Source: Hyphomicrobiales bacterium (lineage in GTDB: Bacteria > Pseudomonadota > Alphaproteobacteria > Rhizobiales > Rhizobiaceae). From it: a stretch of 64,000 nt of DNA. The stretch lies in assembly GCA_900466475.1 (NCBI GenBank), contig UBMI01000032.1, positions 124,001-188,000 of the forward strand, read 5' to 3'. The notes beneath the pieces were generated by a model, which saw only the letters and a program-made list of their open reading frames with translations, ran no database searches and was not told the DNA's origin. Numbering within the stretch: the first letter of the stretch is position 1; each line of letters opens with the position of its first letter. The position numbers were made by a program, and so were the translations under genes. This document shows positions 34,147 through 44,022 of the stretch, in pieces.

Positions 34147-35844
34147 CTACCAGTGGAAACTGTCTGGGCACGATGCCGGCACGGCGTCCAGTGCCGGCGG
34201 CGCGTTGCGATCGATCCCGTAAAGCCTCGCAAAGCCAGCGTCTCGCAGAAGGCGGGTGCCTGCCGGCATGACGTCGCCGACATTCTGATCGACGGTATCG
34301 GCATTGACGACCATGATGAAATCAAACTTGCTGCGCCAGTCGACGAGATAGGGCGTGAAGCTGGCAGCCTCCGCCATCAGGCCCGGACAGGACAGAACAC
34401 CGGTTGAAAAGAGATTTCCTTCCGGTACCGAACGGTCCGACCAGGAGGGCAGGACGGCAAGAGGCTGCTTGCCCTGCGCGCTGAAGAGCGTCGGGACAAA
34501 AGCATGCGCCAGAGGCACCGCCAATGTCGGCAGATGCCGAAATGTATCCTCGGTGAATGCGTAATGCCGCTGATCGAGTTTTATCGCTGCAAAGGCCGGA
34601 TCGTGCTGCAGCGGCAAGATCGCTGCGCCGGGAGGAACAGCTTCAAGCACCTTCTCAACGCTGGCAACATCGGCCTGCCCCTGCCACCAGTTGAAGCCGA
34701 TCCAGGCGGTTCGGCCAAGGACAGCGATATTCAAGGCGATGAACAGGGCGATGGCCTGACGCCGGCCGACTTTTTGGAATGGGCAGATCATCACCATGCC
34801 GACAAGGGCAGCCATGATGGGAAAGCGCCAGCTTATCCAGCCGGTACCGAAGGCATGCCGTGGTGAAAGGATGGCTAGAACAAGAAGACCGGCCGCGGTG
34901 ATCACAAGCCCCGCATGAACGCGCATGTCCTTTGCGGCAACCGCCCTGCTGCAGACGAGCAGAATCGGTACAAGCAAAATGACATCGACGATCGCAACAT
35001 AGGTCCAGACGGCCGACAGCAGGTTGAAAATCAGCAGTACCGGCCCGTCGTTCCAGGCCGCCAGGATGCCGCCAGCATGACTGCCCGGGAGCTCTGCGGC
35101 GGTCAGTGCCAGCACAAGCGGCGGCAACAGGCAGGCAGCCATTGCAGCGGCAAGTCTGCCGGCGAGACGCAACACCGCCGTGCGCGATGTGAGAACGTCA
35201 AAGCGCCAGGAAAATTCCAGCCCGCAGACGATCGCCAGGAAGAAGCCTACCGAGAAGATATGCACGACGGTGAGAAACAGCGACGCGGTTACCCGCCAAA
35301 GGAAGAGCCTGACCGCGGAACCGGACTGCAGCCGGTGATCCATCGTTGAAAACAGTAACGCAAGGCCGAGGCCGATCTGGAAATTGATGAAACCGCCGAT
35401 CAACGTGGCGCACCAGGCGAAATACAGCATGCCGATCTGCCAATAGTAGCTGCCGCCGAACAAGCGGCGATGCAGAGCGATTGCGCCAAGCGGCGGCAGA
35501 ACAATCGCCAGGAACAGCAGGGTGCGGGCGAGCAGCGAGACGCCGATGAAAGGACCGATGAAACGGGCTAGCAGATCGATGCCGACATTGGTGAAGGTGC
35601 GGTTCCACTCGATCGCGTAGATCTCGGGGAATGGTGCTTCCCTTATGCCGCCGGCAAGCAGCCACATCCGGGCATAGTGGTTGGCGTAATCGAGCAGTGG
35701 CGGAAATTTGAACAGGCCGACAAGAATGGCCACAAAACCCATGAACACGAGCAGAGGCGCCGTCGACGCCTGCCGGACAGTCACGTCCTGCAGCTTTGCC
35801 GCGCCGTGGACCTCAGCTGAAAATATGTGATCAAGGTTCGCCAT
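34147..35844 (-). CDS. Large hypothetical integral membrane protein
   Basis: This 565-residue protein has about 11 transmembrane helices (residues about 30-410) and a C-terminal periplasmic or cytoplasmic domain of about 150 residues. The N-terminal loop has PPLLDYANHYARMWLL, with an Asp-Tyr-x-x-His motif that resembles membrane glycosyltransferases of the GT-C type, where a loop after helix 1 carries an acidic catalytic residue. I do not recognise a named family. ATG at 35844 has AGGATTGG upstream; TTG two codons earlier is also open. It is convergent with the MhqO-MhqD gene, one base apart. Confidence 0.75.
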   Translation of the reverse strand: MANLDHIFSAEVHGAAKLQDVTVRQASTAPLLVFMGFVAILVGLFKFPPLLDYANHYARMWLLAGGIREAPFPEIYAIEWNRTFTNVGIDLLARFIGPFIGVSLLARTLLFLAIVLPPLGAIALHRRLFGGSYYWQIGMLYFAWCATLIGGFINFQIGLGLALLFSTMDHRLQSGSAVRLFLWRVTASLFLTVVHIFSVGFFLAIVCGLEFSWRFDVLTSRTAVLRLAGRLAAAMAACLLPPLVLALTAAELPGSHAGGILAAWNDGPVLLIFNLLSAVWTYVAIVDVILLVPILLVCSRAVAAKDMRVHAGLVITAAGLLVLAILSPRHAFGTGWISWRFPIMAALVGMVMICPFQKVGRRQAIALFIALNIAVLGRTAWIGFNWWQGQADVASVEKVLEAVPPGAAILPLQHDPAFAAIKLDQRHYAFTEDTFRHLPTLAVPLAHAFVPTLFSAQGKQPLAVLPSWSDRSVPEGNLFSTGVLSCPGLMAEAASFTPYLVDWRSKFDFIMVVNADTVDQNVGDVMPAGTRLLRDAGFARLYGIDRNAPPALDAVPASCPDSFHW

Positions 35845-35908
35845 AGCCAATCCTGTCCGAACTCGGGGACAGGTCTAGCAGCCAATGGTCAAGCTTCCTT
35901 TAAGCGGG

Positions 35909-36802
35909 TCACCCTCGCCTGGCGATCATGATGCCGGCAAGCACGATGAGGCCCCCCAGGGCCTGCATTGCCGTGATCGACTCGTTGAGCAGCGCCCAGG
36001 CGAGAACGGCCGCCACGACCGGCTGGAGAAGCAGGGTCAGCGAGGAGAAAGCAGCCGGCAGGTAAGCAAGCGCATAGGCGATCGCCACTTGCCCGCCCGC
36101 ATGGCTGACGAAGGCAAGGCCTGATACCACCGACCAGCCGTAAAGGCTTGCCGGCAGCATGTGGCCTTCGAAGAAGAACGCGAGCGGGAAGACGCCGACC
36201 GCGGCAGAGGCTGTGCTCCACAGCATGATGCGGATCGTATCGAAACGACTGCGCAGCGCACCGATTGCCAGGATGTAGCAGGCGTAGAAGAAGGCGGCGA
36301 TCATGGCGACCCCATCACCCCGCAGGTCGCCGTTTCCAAAGGCAGCAGGCCCGCCCTTCAGCACGATTACGCCAACCAATGCCAGGACCAGACCGAGCAC
36401 GAAGACTCGGGTAACCTTGGCGCCCAAGAATAGAAATCCGATAGCGGTGACGAAGACCGGAGCAAGGTTTGCAAGCAGTGTCGCATTGGCGACGGAGGTC
36501 ATGGTGATCGACAGATGCCAGGCCGACAGATCAAGCGCCAGCACGGCGCCCGGCAGGATCAGCATACCGTAATCGGCAAGGCTCTTCGGCTTGGGACCGG
36601 TATCCTTGCGCAGAAGCGAGAAGATGAAGATCGGGATCAGTGCTAGCGCCACACGCCAGAAGGCCGTTGCCATCGGGCCGACCTCGGAAAGCCGCACGAA
36701 GATTGGCGATCCGCCGATCGCCGCACCGCCGATAATGAGGGCGATGAGCGGGAGGCGGCTGGAAGACGGAGTTTCGGAAACGGGGGAAGCGGCCTGCGAC
36801 AT
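35909..36802 (-). CDS. EamA/DMT-superfamily transporter
   Basis: This 297-residue protein has ten predicted membrane helices arranged as two EamA repeats (first around GGSPIFVRLSEVGPMATAFW; second around DGVAMIAAFFYACYILAIGA and LLQPVVAAVLAWALLNE). Drug/metabolite exporters of this type move amino acids or other metabolites outward. The substrate is not readable from sequence. It stands alone, in the same orientation as its neighbours. Confidence 0.88.
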   Translation of the reverse strand: MSQAASPVSETPSSSRLPLIALIIGGAAIGGSPIFVRLSEVGPMATAFWRVALALIPIFIFSLLRKDTGPKPKSLADYGMLILPGAVLALDLSAWHLSITMTSVANATLLANLAPVFVTAIGFLFLGAKVTRVFVLGLVLALVGVIVLKGGPAAFGNGDLRGDGVAMIAAFFYACYILAIGALRSRFDTIRIMLWSTASAAVGVFPLAFFFEGHMLPASLYGWSVVSGLAFVSHAGGQVAIAYALAYLPAAFSSLTLLLQPVVAAVLAWALLNESITAMQALGGLIVLAGIMIARRG

Positions 36803-36918
36803 GATCTCGATGCTTTCTGCACGGCTGATCCCGCAAGCCGCGACTGACGCAGCGACTATCAGAAGTCGCGCCTCGATGACAGTCGGTGAACGACAGATCG
36901 ATCAGAAATAGATTGTGA

Positions 36919-38370
36919 TTATCCCTCGGCCGCGGCTTTCAGCTTTTCTGCGATCTCGCGGGCGACGAAGACCGCATGCTCTGTGATTTGCGGCAATCCC
37001 ATCAATTCGCCGAAGGTGCCGCGTGCAAGCGGACCGGAAATGAGCAAGGTGGGGATCACCTGACCATCCGCTCCGAGCGCTTCGGAATGCTCGGAACAAG
37101 CAAGCCCGAGACCGGCCGGGTCGAGGACGAGACAGCCTTCGCGCGCGAGTTCTCCCAGCCAGGGCTGTGTCTGCAAGATGCCGCCGTGCGCCGGACCCGT
37201 CGTGACGACGACGGCGTCGAACATCCGTTCCAATCTTTCTCGGGCGTGCCGCGGCTGCAGGGTGACACGGATCGTTTCACCCTCGACCTTGGCGTCGGCA
37301 ACGGATGCCGCAAGTACTTCCAGCCGGCCGGCTTCGATTGCCGAATCGAGCACAGCCTCCACCTGCGGGGCGATGCGGAAACGATGAACATCCCAATATG
37401 GTCTGAGATGTCGGACGATGCGCCGCCGCTCGGCGACAGGCAGAGCACGCCAGAGATCGTGACCCTGGGAGCGCACCTGATCGATGACGGCATGCCAGCT
37501 CAAGCCCTGCTCAGCCGCCTGGCGAATGGTCAGCCGGATCCTGCGCAACAACGCGACTGCAGAGTATCCCGGATCGGCGATGAAATCGCCGAAGGGCTCC
37601 TGCGGAGCCGCAGCATGGCCGCGAGAGCGCAGGCCGCGGCGGGAAATCGCGACGACAGGACCCTCATGGCCGTTGCGTGCAAGCGAGGCGATGACATCTG
37701 CAGCCGTCAGACCGTTGCCAATGACGAGAACCCTATCCTGCGGCCGCACGATCTCCAGGGAGCCGGGTTTCGTGGTATCGGCGACGAAACGAGGATGGCT
37801 TGAAAGAATAGCCGCGAGCCTGCCCGGTGCAACCGGGGGAGGATGGCTGGTGGCGATGGCAACGATATCGGCTTGCGTCCGACCACCCTTGGCGTCGAGG
37901 ATCACCCAGCCATCACCCTTGCGGCGGATGGCCGTCACCAGGGCGCGGCGATGCGTGATGGCACCCGACTTCAGGAAGGGTTGCAGAAGCGAGCCGACAT
38001 AATCACCGAAGACACGCCGGCGCGGGAACAGCTGGCCATTCTGGCGCGCGGCCTCGGGATCGTCGCGCACGGCATTGTTCATCTCGATCCAGCGCTGGAA
38101 CTCTTCCACATCGTCCGGCTGCAGGCTCATCTTGGCGGCCGGTACATTGATGCGGTGCGCCGGATCGACAGTGTCATAGGCAAGACCGCGGCCCAGCATG
38201 GGGCGCGGCTCGAACACCACAATCTCGGGCACATCGTTGCCGGCAAGCTTCAACAGATGATAGGCGACACCCGCTCCTGAAACACCGCCGCCGATAATGG
38301 CGACAAGCGGCCGCCGGGATTTCTGTTCGGTCGAAAGTTCTGTCTGAAACTGCATCTCAGCCGGCATCAT
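36919..38370 (-). CDS. FAD/NAD(P)-binding oxidoreductase-like protein
   Basis: This 483-residue protein has an N-terminal dinucleotide-binding motif (VAIIGGGVSGAGVAYHLL), then EIVVFEPRPMLGRGLAYDT, the usual start of the FAD-NAD(P)-binding group related to HcaD/hydroxyacylglutathione-type proteins (NAD_binding_9 fold). A second nucleotide-binding motif (RVLVIGNGLTAADVIASLA) binds NAD(P)H. A C-terminal DAVVVTTGPAHGG loop completes the fold. The substrate is unknown; in many bacteria such proteins lie near siderophore or amino-acid genes, but nothing here supports a pathway. Confidence 0.82.
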   Translation of the reverse strand: MMPAEMQFQTELSTEQKSRRPLVAIIGGGVSGAGVAYHLLKLAGNDVPEIVVFEPRPMLGRGLAYDTVDPAHRINVPAAKMSLQPDDVEEFQRWIEMNNAVRDDPEAARQNGQLFPRRRVFGDYVGSLLQPFLKSGAITHRRALVTAIRRKGDGWVILDAKGGRTQADIVAIATSHPPPVAPGRLAAILSSHPRFVADTTKPGSLEIVRPQDRVLVIGNGLTAADVIASLARNGHEGPVVAISRRGLRSRGHAAAPQEPFGDFIADPGYSAVALLRRIRLTIRQAAEQGLSWHAVIDQVRSQGHDLWRALPVAERRRIVRHLRPYWDVHRFRIAPQVEAVLDSAIEAGRLEVLAASVADAKVEGETIRVTLQPRHARERLERMFDAVVVTTGPAHGGILQTQPWLGELAREGCLVLDPAGLGLACSEHSEALGADGQVIPTLLISGPLARGTFGELMGLPQITEHAVFVAREIAEKLKAAAEG

Positions 38371-38466
38371 TTCAATGGATGCGAAAGCATATGTGGAGCA
38401 CGACGGCCACGCAATGCTCCGGTACCATTGTCTATAATTTTTATGCAGAAATCTGCGGCGACGCGA

Positions 38467-38895
38467 TCATCCGGAAATCGTGGTTGCAAATTCCGGCGTG
38501 CCCCGGATGGTGTTGCTGACCGTGCAGATTTCGTCTTCGGCCATATGGGCGATCTTGCGACGCGTTTCCTCGTCAATATCGCCCTTGATGGAGAAAGCGA
38601 TGTTGAATTTCGCAACGCGGGACAGCCCTTCCACAGCCTTCTCGCCGGTCACATCAGCGGTGATCTCCGTGACCTTGTCAAGGATGCCGAGCTGGCTTGC
38701 CGCCATGCGGGCGCTGAGCACGAGACAGGCTGAAAGCGAGGAATAGAGCAGATCGAGCGGATTGAAGCCCGGCTGCGACGGGCTGGTGACGATATCGATC
38801 TCGCCGCCGGTAACCGAGGTGACATGCGGGAAACCGACACGGCCGAGAACAGCCTTTGCACCGGTGGGACGGGGACGAGCCTTGAGATCGGCCAT
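38467..38895 (-). CDS. OsmC/Ohr-family protein
   Basis: This 142-residue protein has the OsmC fold: NPLDLLYSSLSACLVLSARM with the first active Cys, and DEICTVSNTIRGTP with the second. These cysteines reduce organic hydroperoxides in Ohr/OsmC proteins, with a glutamate and arginine helping. The subgroup resembles YhfA/OsmC more than Ohr. It lies beside a possible redox protein and the DNA end-joining genes; no shared promoter is apparent. Confidence 0.88.
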   Translation of the reverse strand: MADLKARPRPTGAKAVLGRVGFPHVTSVTGGEIDIVTSPSQPGFNPLDLLYSSLSACLVLSARMAASQLGILDKVTEITADVTGEKAVEGLSRVAKFNIAFSIKGDIDEETRRKIAHMAEDEICTVSNTIRGTPEFATTISG

Positions 38896-39051
38896 TTTGA
38901 AATCCTCTATCGAATATAGCTTTCAGATAGTGGTTCCGGTCCAAAGCCGCAATGCGGTGATTTGATTTTCACTCAGCGCTGCCGAAGGGAACTTTTCTAC
39001 TTCTCAGCAGTTTTTTTCCAAAGCAACCTCATGAAGAGGCACGGTTTCTCC

Positions 39052-39315
39052 ATGCCCAATGCTCGCCACATCGACCGCAAGCACAAAACTATGGATGCTC
39101 GCGACCGGCTGATCGTTGCGCTCTACGCCCAACTCAAGGCTGAGCGGGAAACACGCGAGACGTTGGAATGGGCAATCCGCAACGGTGCAGTATCCAAGGA
39201 AGTACTGGAGGCGATTGCCGGCGATCCGGTTCCGGTCGTGACCAGCCAGGATATCGCATCGCTCGAAAAGATCGTCGCGCTTGACGAGCGGCGCAGCCGC
39301 CCGTCCCGGCAATGA
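39052..39315 (+). CDS. Hypothetical small helical protein
   Basis: This frame of about 87 residues (MPNARHIDRKHKTMDARDRL) is dominated by a charged helix (IVALYAQLKAERETRETLEW, then AIRNGAVSKEVLEAIAG) and has no recognised domain. Several in-frame ATGs exist upstream (39031) and downstream (39091); the one at 39052 has GAAGAGG about ten bases before. It is 32 bases ahead of the DUF2188-like gene in the same direction as ku-ligD and may belong to that transcript. Confidence 0.55.
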   Translation: MPNARHIDRKHKTMDARDRLIVALYAQLKAERETRETLEWAIRNGAVSKEVLEAIAGDPVPVVTSQDIASLEKIVALDERRSRPSRQ

Positions 39316-39347
39316 ATGACCAGAACGGTTGACAAGGAGGAAAGCAT

Positions 39348-39581
39348 ATGGCCGACATCACCTATCAGATCGTTCCCCACGACAATGGTTGGGCTTACAA
39401 GCTCGGCGACACATTGTCCGAACCCTACGCTACCGCTGAACAGGCAATGGATCGCGCGAGAAACGCCGCTGCTCGCCAGAAGATCGGCAACGGCGACGCG
39501 CTGCTCGCCTATCCAGCGCCAGATGGAAACGGCTGGAAATTCCAGCCACTTGAAACCGACAAAGGCAACGGCAGGCTCTGA
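39348..39581 (+). CDS. DUF2188-like small protein in the end-joining cluster
   Basis: This 77-residue protein (MADITYQIVPHDNGWAYKLG) is compact, with alternating strands and an aromatic-rich core, resembling DUF2188 proteins, which are small proteins of unknown role. AAGGAGGAAAG sits right before the ATG, a strong ribosome-binding site. It ends 12 bases before ku, so it very probably shares that operon. Its part in DNA repair, if any, is inferred from position only. Confidence 0.75.
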   Translation: MADITYQIVPHDNGWAYKLGDTLSEPYATAEQAMDRARNAAARQKIGNGDALLAYPAPDGNGWKFQPLETDKGNGRL

Positions 39582-39593
39582 ACGGAGGGGGCG

Positions 39594-40442
39594 ATGGCAG
39601 CACGCGCAAGCTGGAAGGGCCATCTGAAGGTCGGCGATCTTGCTTGCGCCGTCGGCCTTTATACGGCCGTCTCCTCGTCAGATCGCGTCTCCTTCAACAT
39701 CATCAACCGCAGGACTGGCCACCGCGTCGAGCGGCAGTTCGTCGACAGCGAAACCGGCAAGCCGGTGGAGCGGGACAACCAGGTCAAAGGCTACCGAATG
39801 GAGAGCGGCGACTACATTCTCATCGAAGGCGATGAGATTGCCGAGATCATGCCCGAAAGCGACAAAGTGCTGAATGTGCAGGGCTTCATTCCCTGCGATG
39901 GGATCGACAAACTCTATTTCGACCGCCCCTACCATCTGGCGCCGGTCGACGCGCACGATGCGGAAGCGCTGGCGCTGATTGCGAGGGTCATGCTTGACGG
40001 CAAAATGGCAGCCCTTGCCGAAGCCGTGCTCTTCCGCCGCAATCGCACACTGCTCATCCGCGTACAGGACGACCATGTCATCGCGACCATGCTGAACTTC
40101 GACTATGAGGTGCGCTCGGCAAGCTCCGTCTTCAAGGACATTCCCGATATCAAGTTCGACAAGGAGATGCTGGAGCTTGCGGGGCACATCATTGCCACCA
40201 AGCAGGGCAGCTTCGACCCGAGCCAATATCACGACCGCTACGAGGCAGCACTCGTCGAGCTGGTGAAAGCCAAGATCGAAGGCCGTGCGCCGCCGAAACG
40301 CAAGCGCGAGCCCAAGGTGGTCGATCTCATGGAGGCATTGCGCCAAAGTGCGAAAATGGGCGCGAAGATGGACCGCAAGACACCGACGAAGAAGCCCGCC
40401 GCCCGCAAGACCGCCGATAGAAGCAGCAGGAAGGCAAGCTGA
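39594..40442 (+). CDS. ku: Non-homologous end-joining protein Ku
   Basis: Bacterial Ku forms a homodimeric ring on DNA ends and recruits LigD. The 282-residue product covers the whole core (WKGHLKVGDLACAVGLYTAV; SFNIINRRTGHRVERQFVD; VKGYRMESGDYILIEGDEI), then a Lys/Arg-rich C-terminal tail (PTKKPAARKTADRSSRKAS) of the sort that adds DNA binding in long Ku proteins. It is followed two bases later by ligD. A second ku gene lies just past ligD in the opposite direction. Confidence 0.95.
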   Translation: MAARASWKGHLKVGDLACAVGLYTAVSSSDRVSFNIINRRTGHRVERQFVDSETGKPVERDNQVKGYRMESGDYILIEGDEIAEIMPESDKVLNVQGFIPCDGIDKLYFDRPYHLAPVDAHDAEALALIARVMLDGKMAALAEAVLFRRNRTLLIRVQDDHVIATMLNFDYEVRSASSVFKDIPDIKFDKEMLELAGHIIATKQGSFDPSQYHDRYEAALVELVKAKIEGRAPPKRKREPKVVDLMEALRQSAKMGAKMDRKTPTKKPAARKTADRSSRKAS

Positions 40443-40444
40443 TC

Positions 40445-42967
40445 ATGGCGCTCGAAACCTATCAGGCCAAACGGGATTTCAAGATCACGCCAGAGCCGCG
40501 CGGCAAACAAGGCCAGGCGAAGGGCAACAGCTTCGTGATCCAGAAACATGACGCCACACGGCTGCATTACGACTTTCGGCTCGAGATGGACGGCGTACTG
40601 AAAAGCTGGGCCGTTACCAAAGGGCCGAGCCTCAATCCCGAAGACAAGCGCCTGGCCGTTCATGTCGAAGACCATCCGCTCTCCTATGGCGATTTCGAGG
40701 GCATCATTCCGAAGGGCCAGTATGGCGGCGGTACCGTGATCGTCTGGGATCGCGGCACGTGGACGCCGCTTGGCGACGCGCGCAAGGCCTATCGCAAGGG
40801 CCACATGGAATTCGAGCTCGACGGGGAGAAGCTGAAGGGCCGCTGGCACCTGGTGCGCATGCATGGAAAACCCGGCGAGAAACGTGAGAACTGGCTGCTC
40901 ATTAAAGGCGACGATGAAGAAGCCCGGCATGAGGGCGGACCCGATATCCTTGAAGAGCGCCCCGAATCCGCCAAAACCGGTCGGCAACTCGAAGAGGTGG
41001 CCGAAAATCCAGACGCAACCTGGCACTCCAGACCGGAGGGCGGCAAGGCTGTTGCCGCAAAAGCGAGGGCGCCGGCCAGAAAGACCAAGCCTGCTGTCGC
41101 GCAGAAGCGGGATTGGCCGAAGGGAGCGAAAAAGACTGTCATGCCCGGCTTTACCGAGCCGGAGCTTGCCAAACTCAAACCCAAGCCGCCGACCGACGAG
41201 GGTTGGATTCATGAGATCAAGTTCGATGGCTACCGGCTGCAGGTTAAGATCGAGCACGGACGTGTGACGATGCTGACACGCAGCGGGCTGGACTGGACGG
41301 AAAAATTCGGCAGGGACATTGTCGATGCCTTTGGCTCCGCTGCGGTGGAAACGGCTGTTCTCGACGGCGAACTCGTGGTCGAGCGTGATACCGGCGCATC
41401 GGATTTCTCCGCCCTGCAGCACGACCTCAGCGAAGGCCGTTATGATCGCTTCGTCTTTTATGCTTTCGATCTGCTTTATCTCGATGGCTACAGCCTGCTG
41501 AACGTAAGCCTCCTCGAACGCAAACATTTGCTCGAAAGCCTGCTGCCCGATGATAGCGGCAAACTGCGCTACAGTGCGCATTTCAACGAGGATGGCGGGC
41601 TGGTGCTGAATCACGCCTGCCGGCTCAGCCTCGAAGGTGTCGTATCCAAGCAGCGCGACAGCAAATATGTCTCCGGTCGCAACGGCGAATGGATCAAATC
41701 GAAATGCTCACAACGGCAGGAATTCGTCATCGGCGGCTACGTGCCCTCGACCGCGATGAAAAATGCAATCGGCTCGCTCGCCATGGGCTATTACGAGGAC
41801 GACGCACTGAAACATGTCGGCCGCGTCGGCACCGGCTATACGGTCGCGACGGCACAGATGCTTTACGAGCGGCTGTCGGCCATGGAGATGAAACAGAATT
41901 CCTTCGACGACAAGCTGACCGCCGAGGAGCGGCGCGGCCTGCACTACGTCAAGCCGCAGCTTGTTGCCGAAGTGGAGTTCCGCGCGTGGTCGGCCGATGG
42001 TAACCTGCGCCACGCAGCCTTCCGGGGATTGCGGGAGGACAAGCCGGCAAAGGATGTTGTGCGCGAGATGGAAAAGACGACCGCAAAAAACCTGCCAACA
42101 TCGGCAGTGCAGCTCACCCATCCCGACCGTATCTATTGGCCTGATGAGGGTGTCACCAAGGAGGGCCTTGCCAATTATTATGCGCAGGTCTGGCGTTTCA
42201 TGGCGCCCTATGTCGTCAATCGGCCGCTGGCGCTCCTGCGTCTGCCCGATGGGATATCCGGCCATCAGCGCTTTTTCCAGAAACATGCCTGGAAGGGCAT
42301 GAATGACCATATCGAGCAGATTACCGACCCCAAGGACAAGGGTGGCGAGAAGCTGCTGCGTATTGGCGATTACGATGGCGTCGTGGCACTGGTGCAATCG
42401 GCAGTGCTGGAAATCCATCCGTGGGGCACGACGACGGACAACTGGGAAAAGCCGGACATGATCACCATGGATCTCGACCCCGGCGAGGACGTGCCATGGG
42501 AAGATGTGATAGCGGCCGCTTACGAACTAAAGGAGCGCATCGAAGGCGAAGGCCTTGCAGCTTTCGTCAAGACTTCCGGCGGCAAGGGCCTGCATGTCGT
42601 GGCGCCGCTTGAGCCGAAGGCCAGCTGGGTGGACGTGAAGGGCTTTGCCAAATGGCTGGCGGACAGCATGTCGAAAGATGATCCCGACCACTACCTTGCG
42701 ACCGCAACGAAGGCGAAGCGCAACGGCAAGATCTTCATCGACTATCTCCGGAACGGCCGCGGCAACACCGCCGTTGCCGCCTATTCCACGCGTGCCCGGC
42801 CGGGTGCCGCCGTCTCCATGCCGCTGGAGTGGAGTGAACTGACCACCGAAATCGGCCCCGCCTATTTTACCGTGGACAATACGCCAGCGCGGCTCGATGC
42901 GCTTAACAAGGATCCCTGGGACGGGTTCTTTGCGGCTGCCAAGCCATTGCAGAAGCGGAAAAGATAG
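40445..42967 (+). CDS. ligD: Multifunctional DNA ligase D (phosphoesterase-ligase-polymerase)
   Basis: The 840-residue enzyme has three domains in the PE-LIG-POL order. The N-terminal 3'-phosphoesterase (residues about 20-190) shows HDATRLHYDFRLEMDGVL and GIIPKGQYGGGTVIVWDRG. The ATP-dependent ligase has nucleotidyl Lys259 in EIKFDGYRLQ and LEGVVSKQRDSKYVSGRNGE. The C-terminal primase-like polymerase (about 550-840) shows THPDRIYWPDEGVTKEGLAN, MDLDPGED and TSGGKGLHVV. Together with Ku it processes and seals double-strand breaks, adding nucleotides where needed. All catalytic signatures look intact. Confidence 0.97.
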   Translation: MALETYQAKRDFKITPEPRGKQGQAKGNSFVIQKHDATRLHYDFRLEMDGVLKSWAVTKGPSLNPEDKRLAVHVEDHPLSYGDFEGIIPKGQYGGGTVIVWDRGTWTPLGDARKAYRKGHMEFELDGEKLKGRWHLVRMHGKPGEKRENWLLIKGDDEEARHEGGPDILEERPESAKTGRQLEEVAENPDATWHSRPEGGKAVAAKARAPARKTKPAVAQKRDWPKGAKKTVMPGFTEPELAKLKPKPPTDEGWIHEIKFDGYRLQVKIEHGRVTMLTRSGLDWTEKFGRDIVDAFGSAAVETAVLDGELVVERDTGASDFSALQHDLSEGRYDRFVFYAFDLLYLDGYSLLNVSLLERKHLLESLLPDDSGKLRYSAHFNEDGGLVLNHACRLSLEGVVSKQRDSKYVSGRNGEWIKSKCSQRQEFVIGGYVPSTAMKNAIGSLAMGYYEDDALKHVGRVGTGYTVATAQMLYERLSAMEMKQNSFDDKLTAEERRGLHYVKPQLVAEVEFRAWSADGNLRHAAFRGLREDKPAKDVVREMEKTTAKNLPTSAVQLTHPDRIYWPDEGVTKEGLANYYAQVWRFMAPYVVNRPLALLRLPDGISGHQRFFQKHAWKGMNDHIEQITDPKDKGGEKLLRIGDYDGVVALVQSAVLEIHPWGTTTDNWEKPDMITMDLDPGEDVPWEDVIAAAYELKERIEGEGLAAFVKTSGGKGLHVVAPLEPKASWVDVKGFAKWLADSMSKDDPDHYLATATKAKRNGKIFIDYLRNGRGNTAVAAYSTRARPGAAVSMPLEWSELTTEIGPAYFTVDNTPARLDALNKDPWDGFFAAAKPLQKRKR

Positions 42968-43027
42968 GCGCGAGTCTATGCACAGACCGACAGCCCTCCC
43001 CTTCCGGGGAACGGAATCCGAGAAGTC

Positions 43028-43834
43028 CTATCGCGACTTTCCGCGATCGCCCTCAGCGGCGAGGCTCTTCTTCAGCGCATCCATGATGTTGATGACATTG
43101 CCCGTCGATTTCACCGGGGCAGGCTTGCGGGGTAGGGCTGCCTTCCTGAGGCTCTTTTCTTTACCGCGGATCAACGCCTTCAGCCGCTTCTGAACCGGAT
43201 CCTGCACCATCGAAGGGCTCCATTCCTTCGTTTCTTCTTTGACCAGCTTCTTCATCAAGGTCAGCAGCTCGCTGTCGACCTTCGCCTTCATATCGAGTTC
43301 GGCTGCCGGTTCGCGCACCTCGTCGCCATAACGCAATGTCCAGAGAACGATGCCCTTGTCCTGCGGCTCCAGCAGCACGGCCCTTTCGCGTCGGTAGAGC
43401 ACCAGCCGCGCAATGCCGACCACATCATTGGCCCGCATCGCCTCGCGGATCACGCAGAAGGCTTCCATGCCGACCTTGTCTTCCGGCGCCAGGAAATGCG
43501 GCTTGTCATACCAGATCCAATCGATCGATCCACGCGGTACGAAACTGTCGATATCGATGGTGCGGGTGCTCTCCAGCCCTACCTCCTCGATCTCCTCGTC
43601 TTCGAGCAGGACGTAGTCGTCCTCGCCACGCGGATAGCCCTTCACCTGATCTTTCTCAGAAACGGGCTTATGCGTTACGCTATCGACATAGCGGCTTTCG
43701 ACGCGATTTTTCGTTGCGCGGTTCAACACATGAAAGCGCACCTTGCTCGACTCCGTCGTCGCCGGCGTCAGTGAAACGGACGCTGTGACAAGCGAGAGCT
43801 TGAGGTAGCCTTTCCAGAAGGTTTGACGGGCCAT
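43028..43834 (-). CDS. ku2: Second Ku protein
   Basis: This 268-residue Ku homologue (MARQTFWKGYLKLSLVTASV; SRYVDSVTHKPVSEKDQVKG; VLLEDEEIEEVG) differs clearly from the first copy, so it is not a recent duplicate. The frame extends 44 codons upstream, but those are non-homologous; ATG at 43834 starts the domain. Rhizobia often have several ku genes with partly different roles, and heteromeric Ku rings are possible. The C-terminal tail is short and basic. It is convergent with ligD, 60 bases apart. Confidence 0.93.
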   Translation of the reverse strand: MARQTFWKGYLKLSLVTASVSLTPATTESSKVRFHVLNRATKNRVESRYVDSVTHKPVSEKDQVKGYPRGEDDYVLLEDEEIEEVGLESTRTIDIDSFVPRGSIDWIWYDKPHFLAPEDKVGMEAFCVIREAMRANDVVGIARLVLYRRERAVLLEPQDKGIVLWTLRYGDEVREPAAELDMKAKVDSELLTLMKKLVKEETKEWSPSMVQDPVQKRLKALIRGKEKSLRKAALPRKPAPVKSTGNVINIMDALKKSLAAEGDRGKSR

Positions 43835-44022
43835 GCGCCATAAACGGAAATCGTGGCGAGAGGTTCCGCCCGGGAGGGCTTTGGACGCGAAAAATTCCCT
43901 CCGCCGGCGAAGTTTCGACGTGACAGCCAAGAGTTCACGGCCGCAATCACATATTCGTTTCGACAATTTCCTGACACGATTTTCGTACCAATGGTTCGAT
44001 GTCGTTATGAGCAGGCAAGCAC

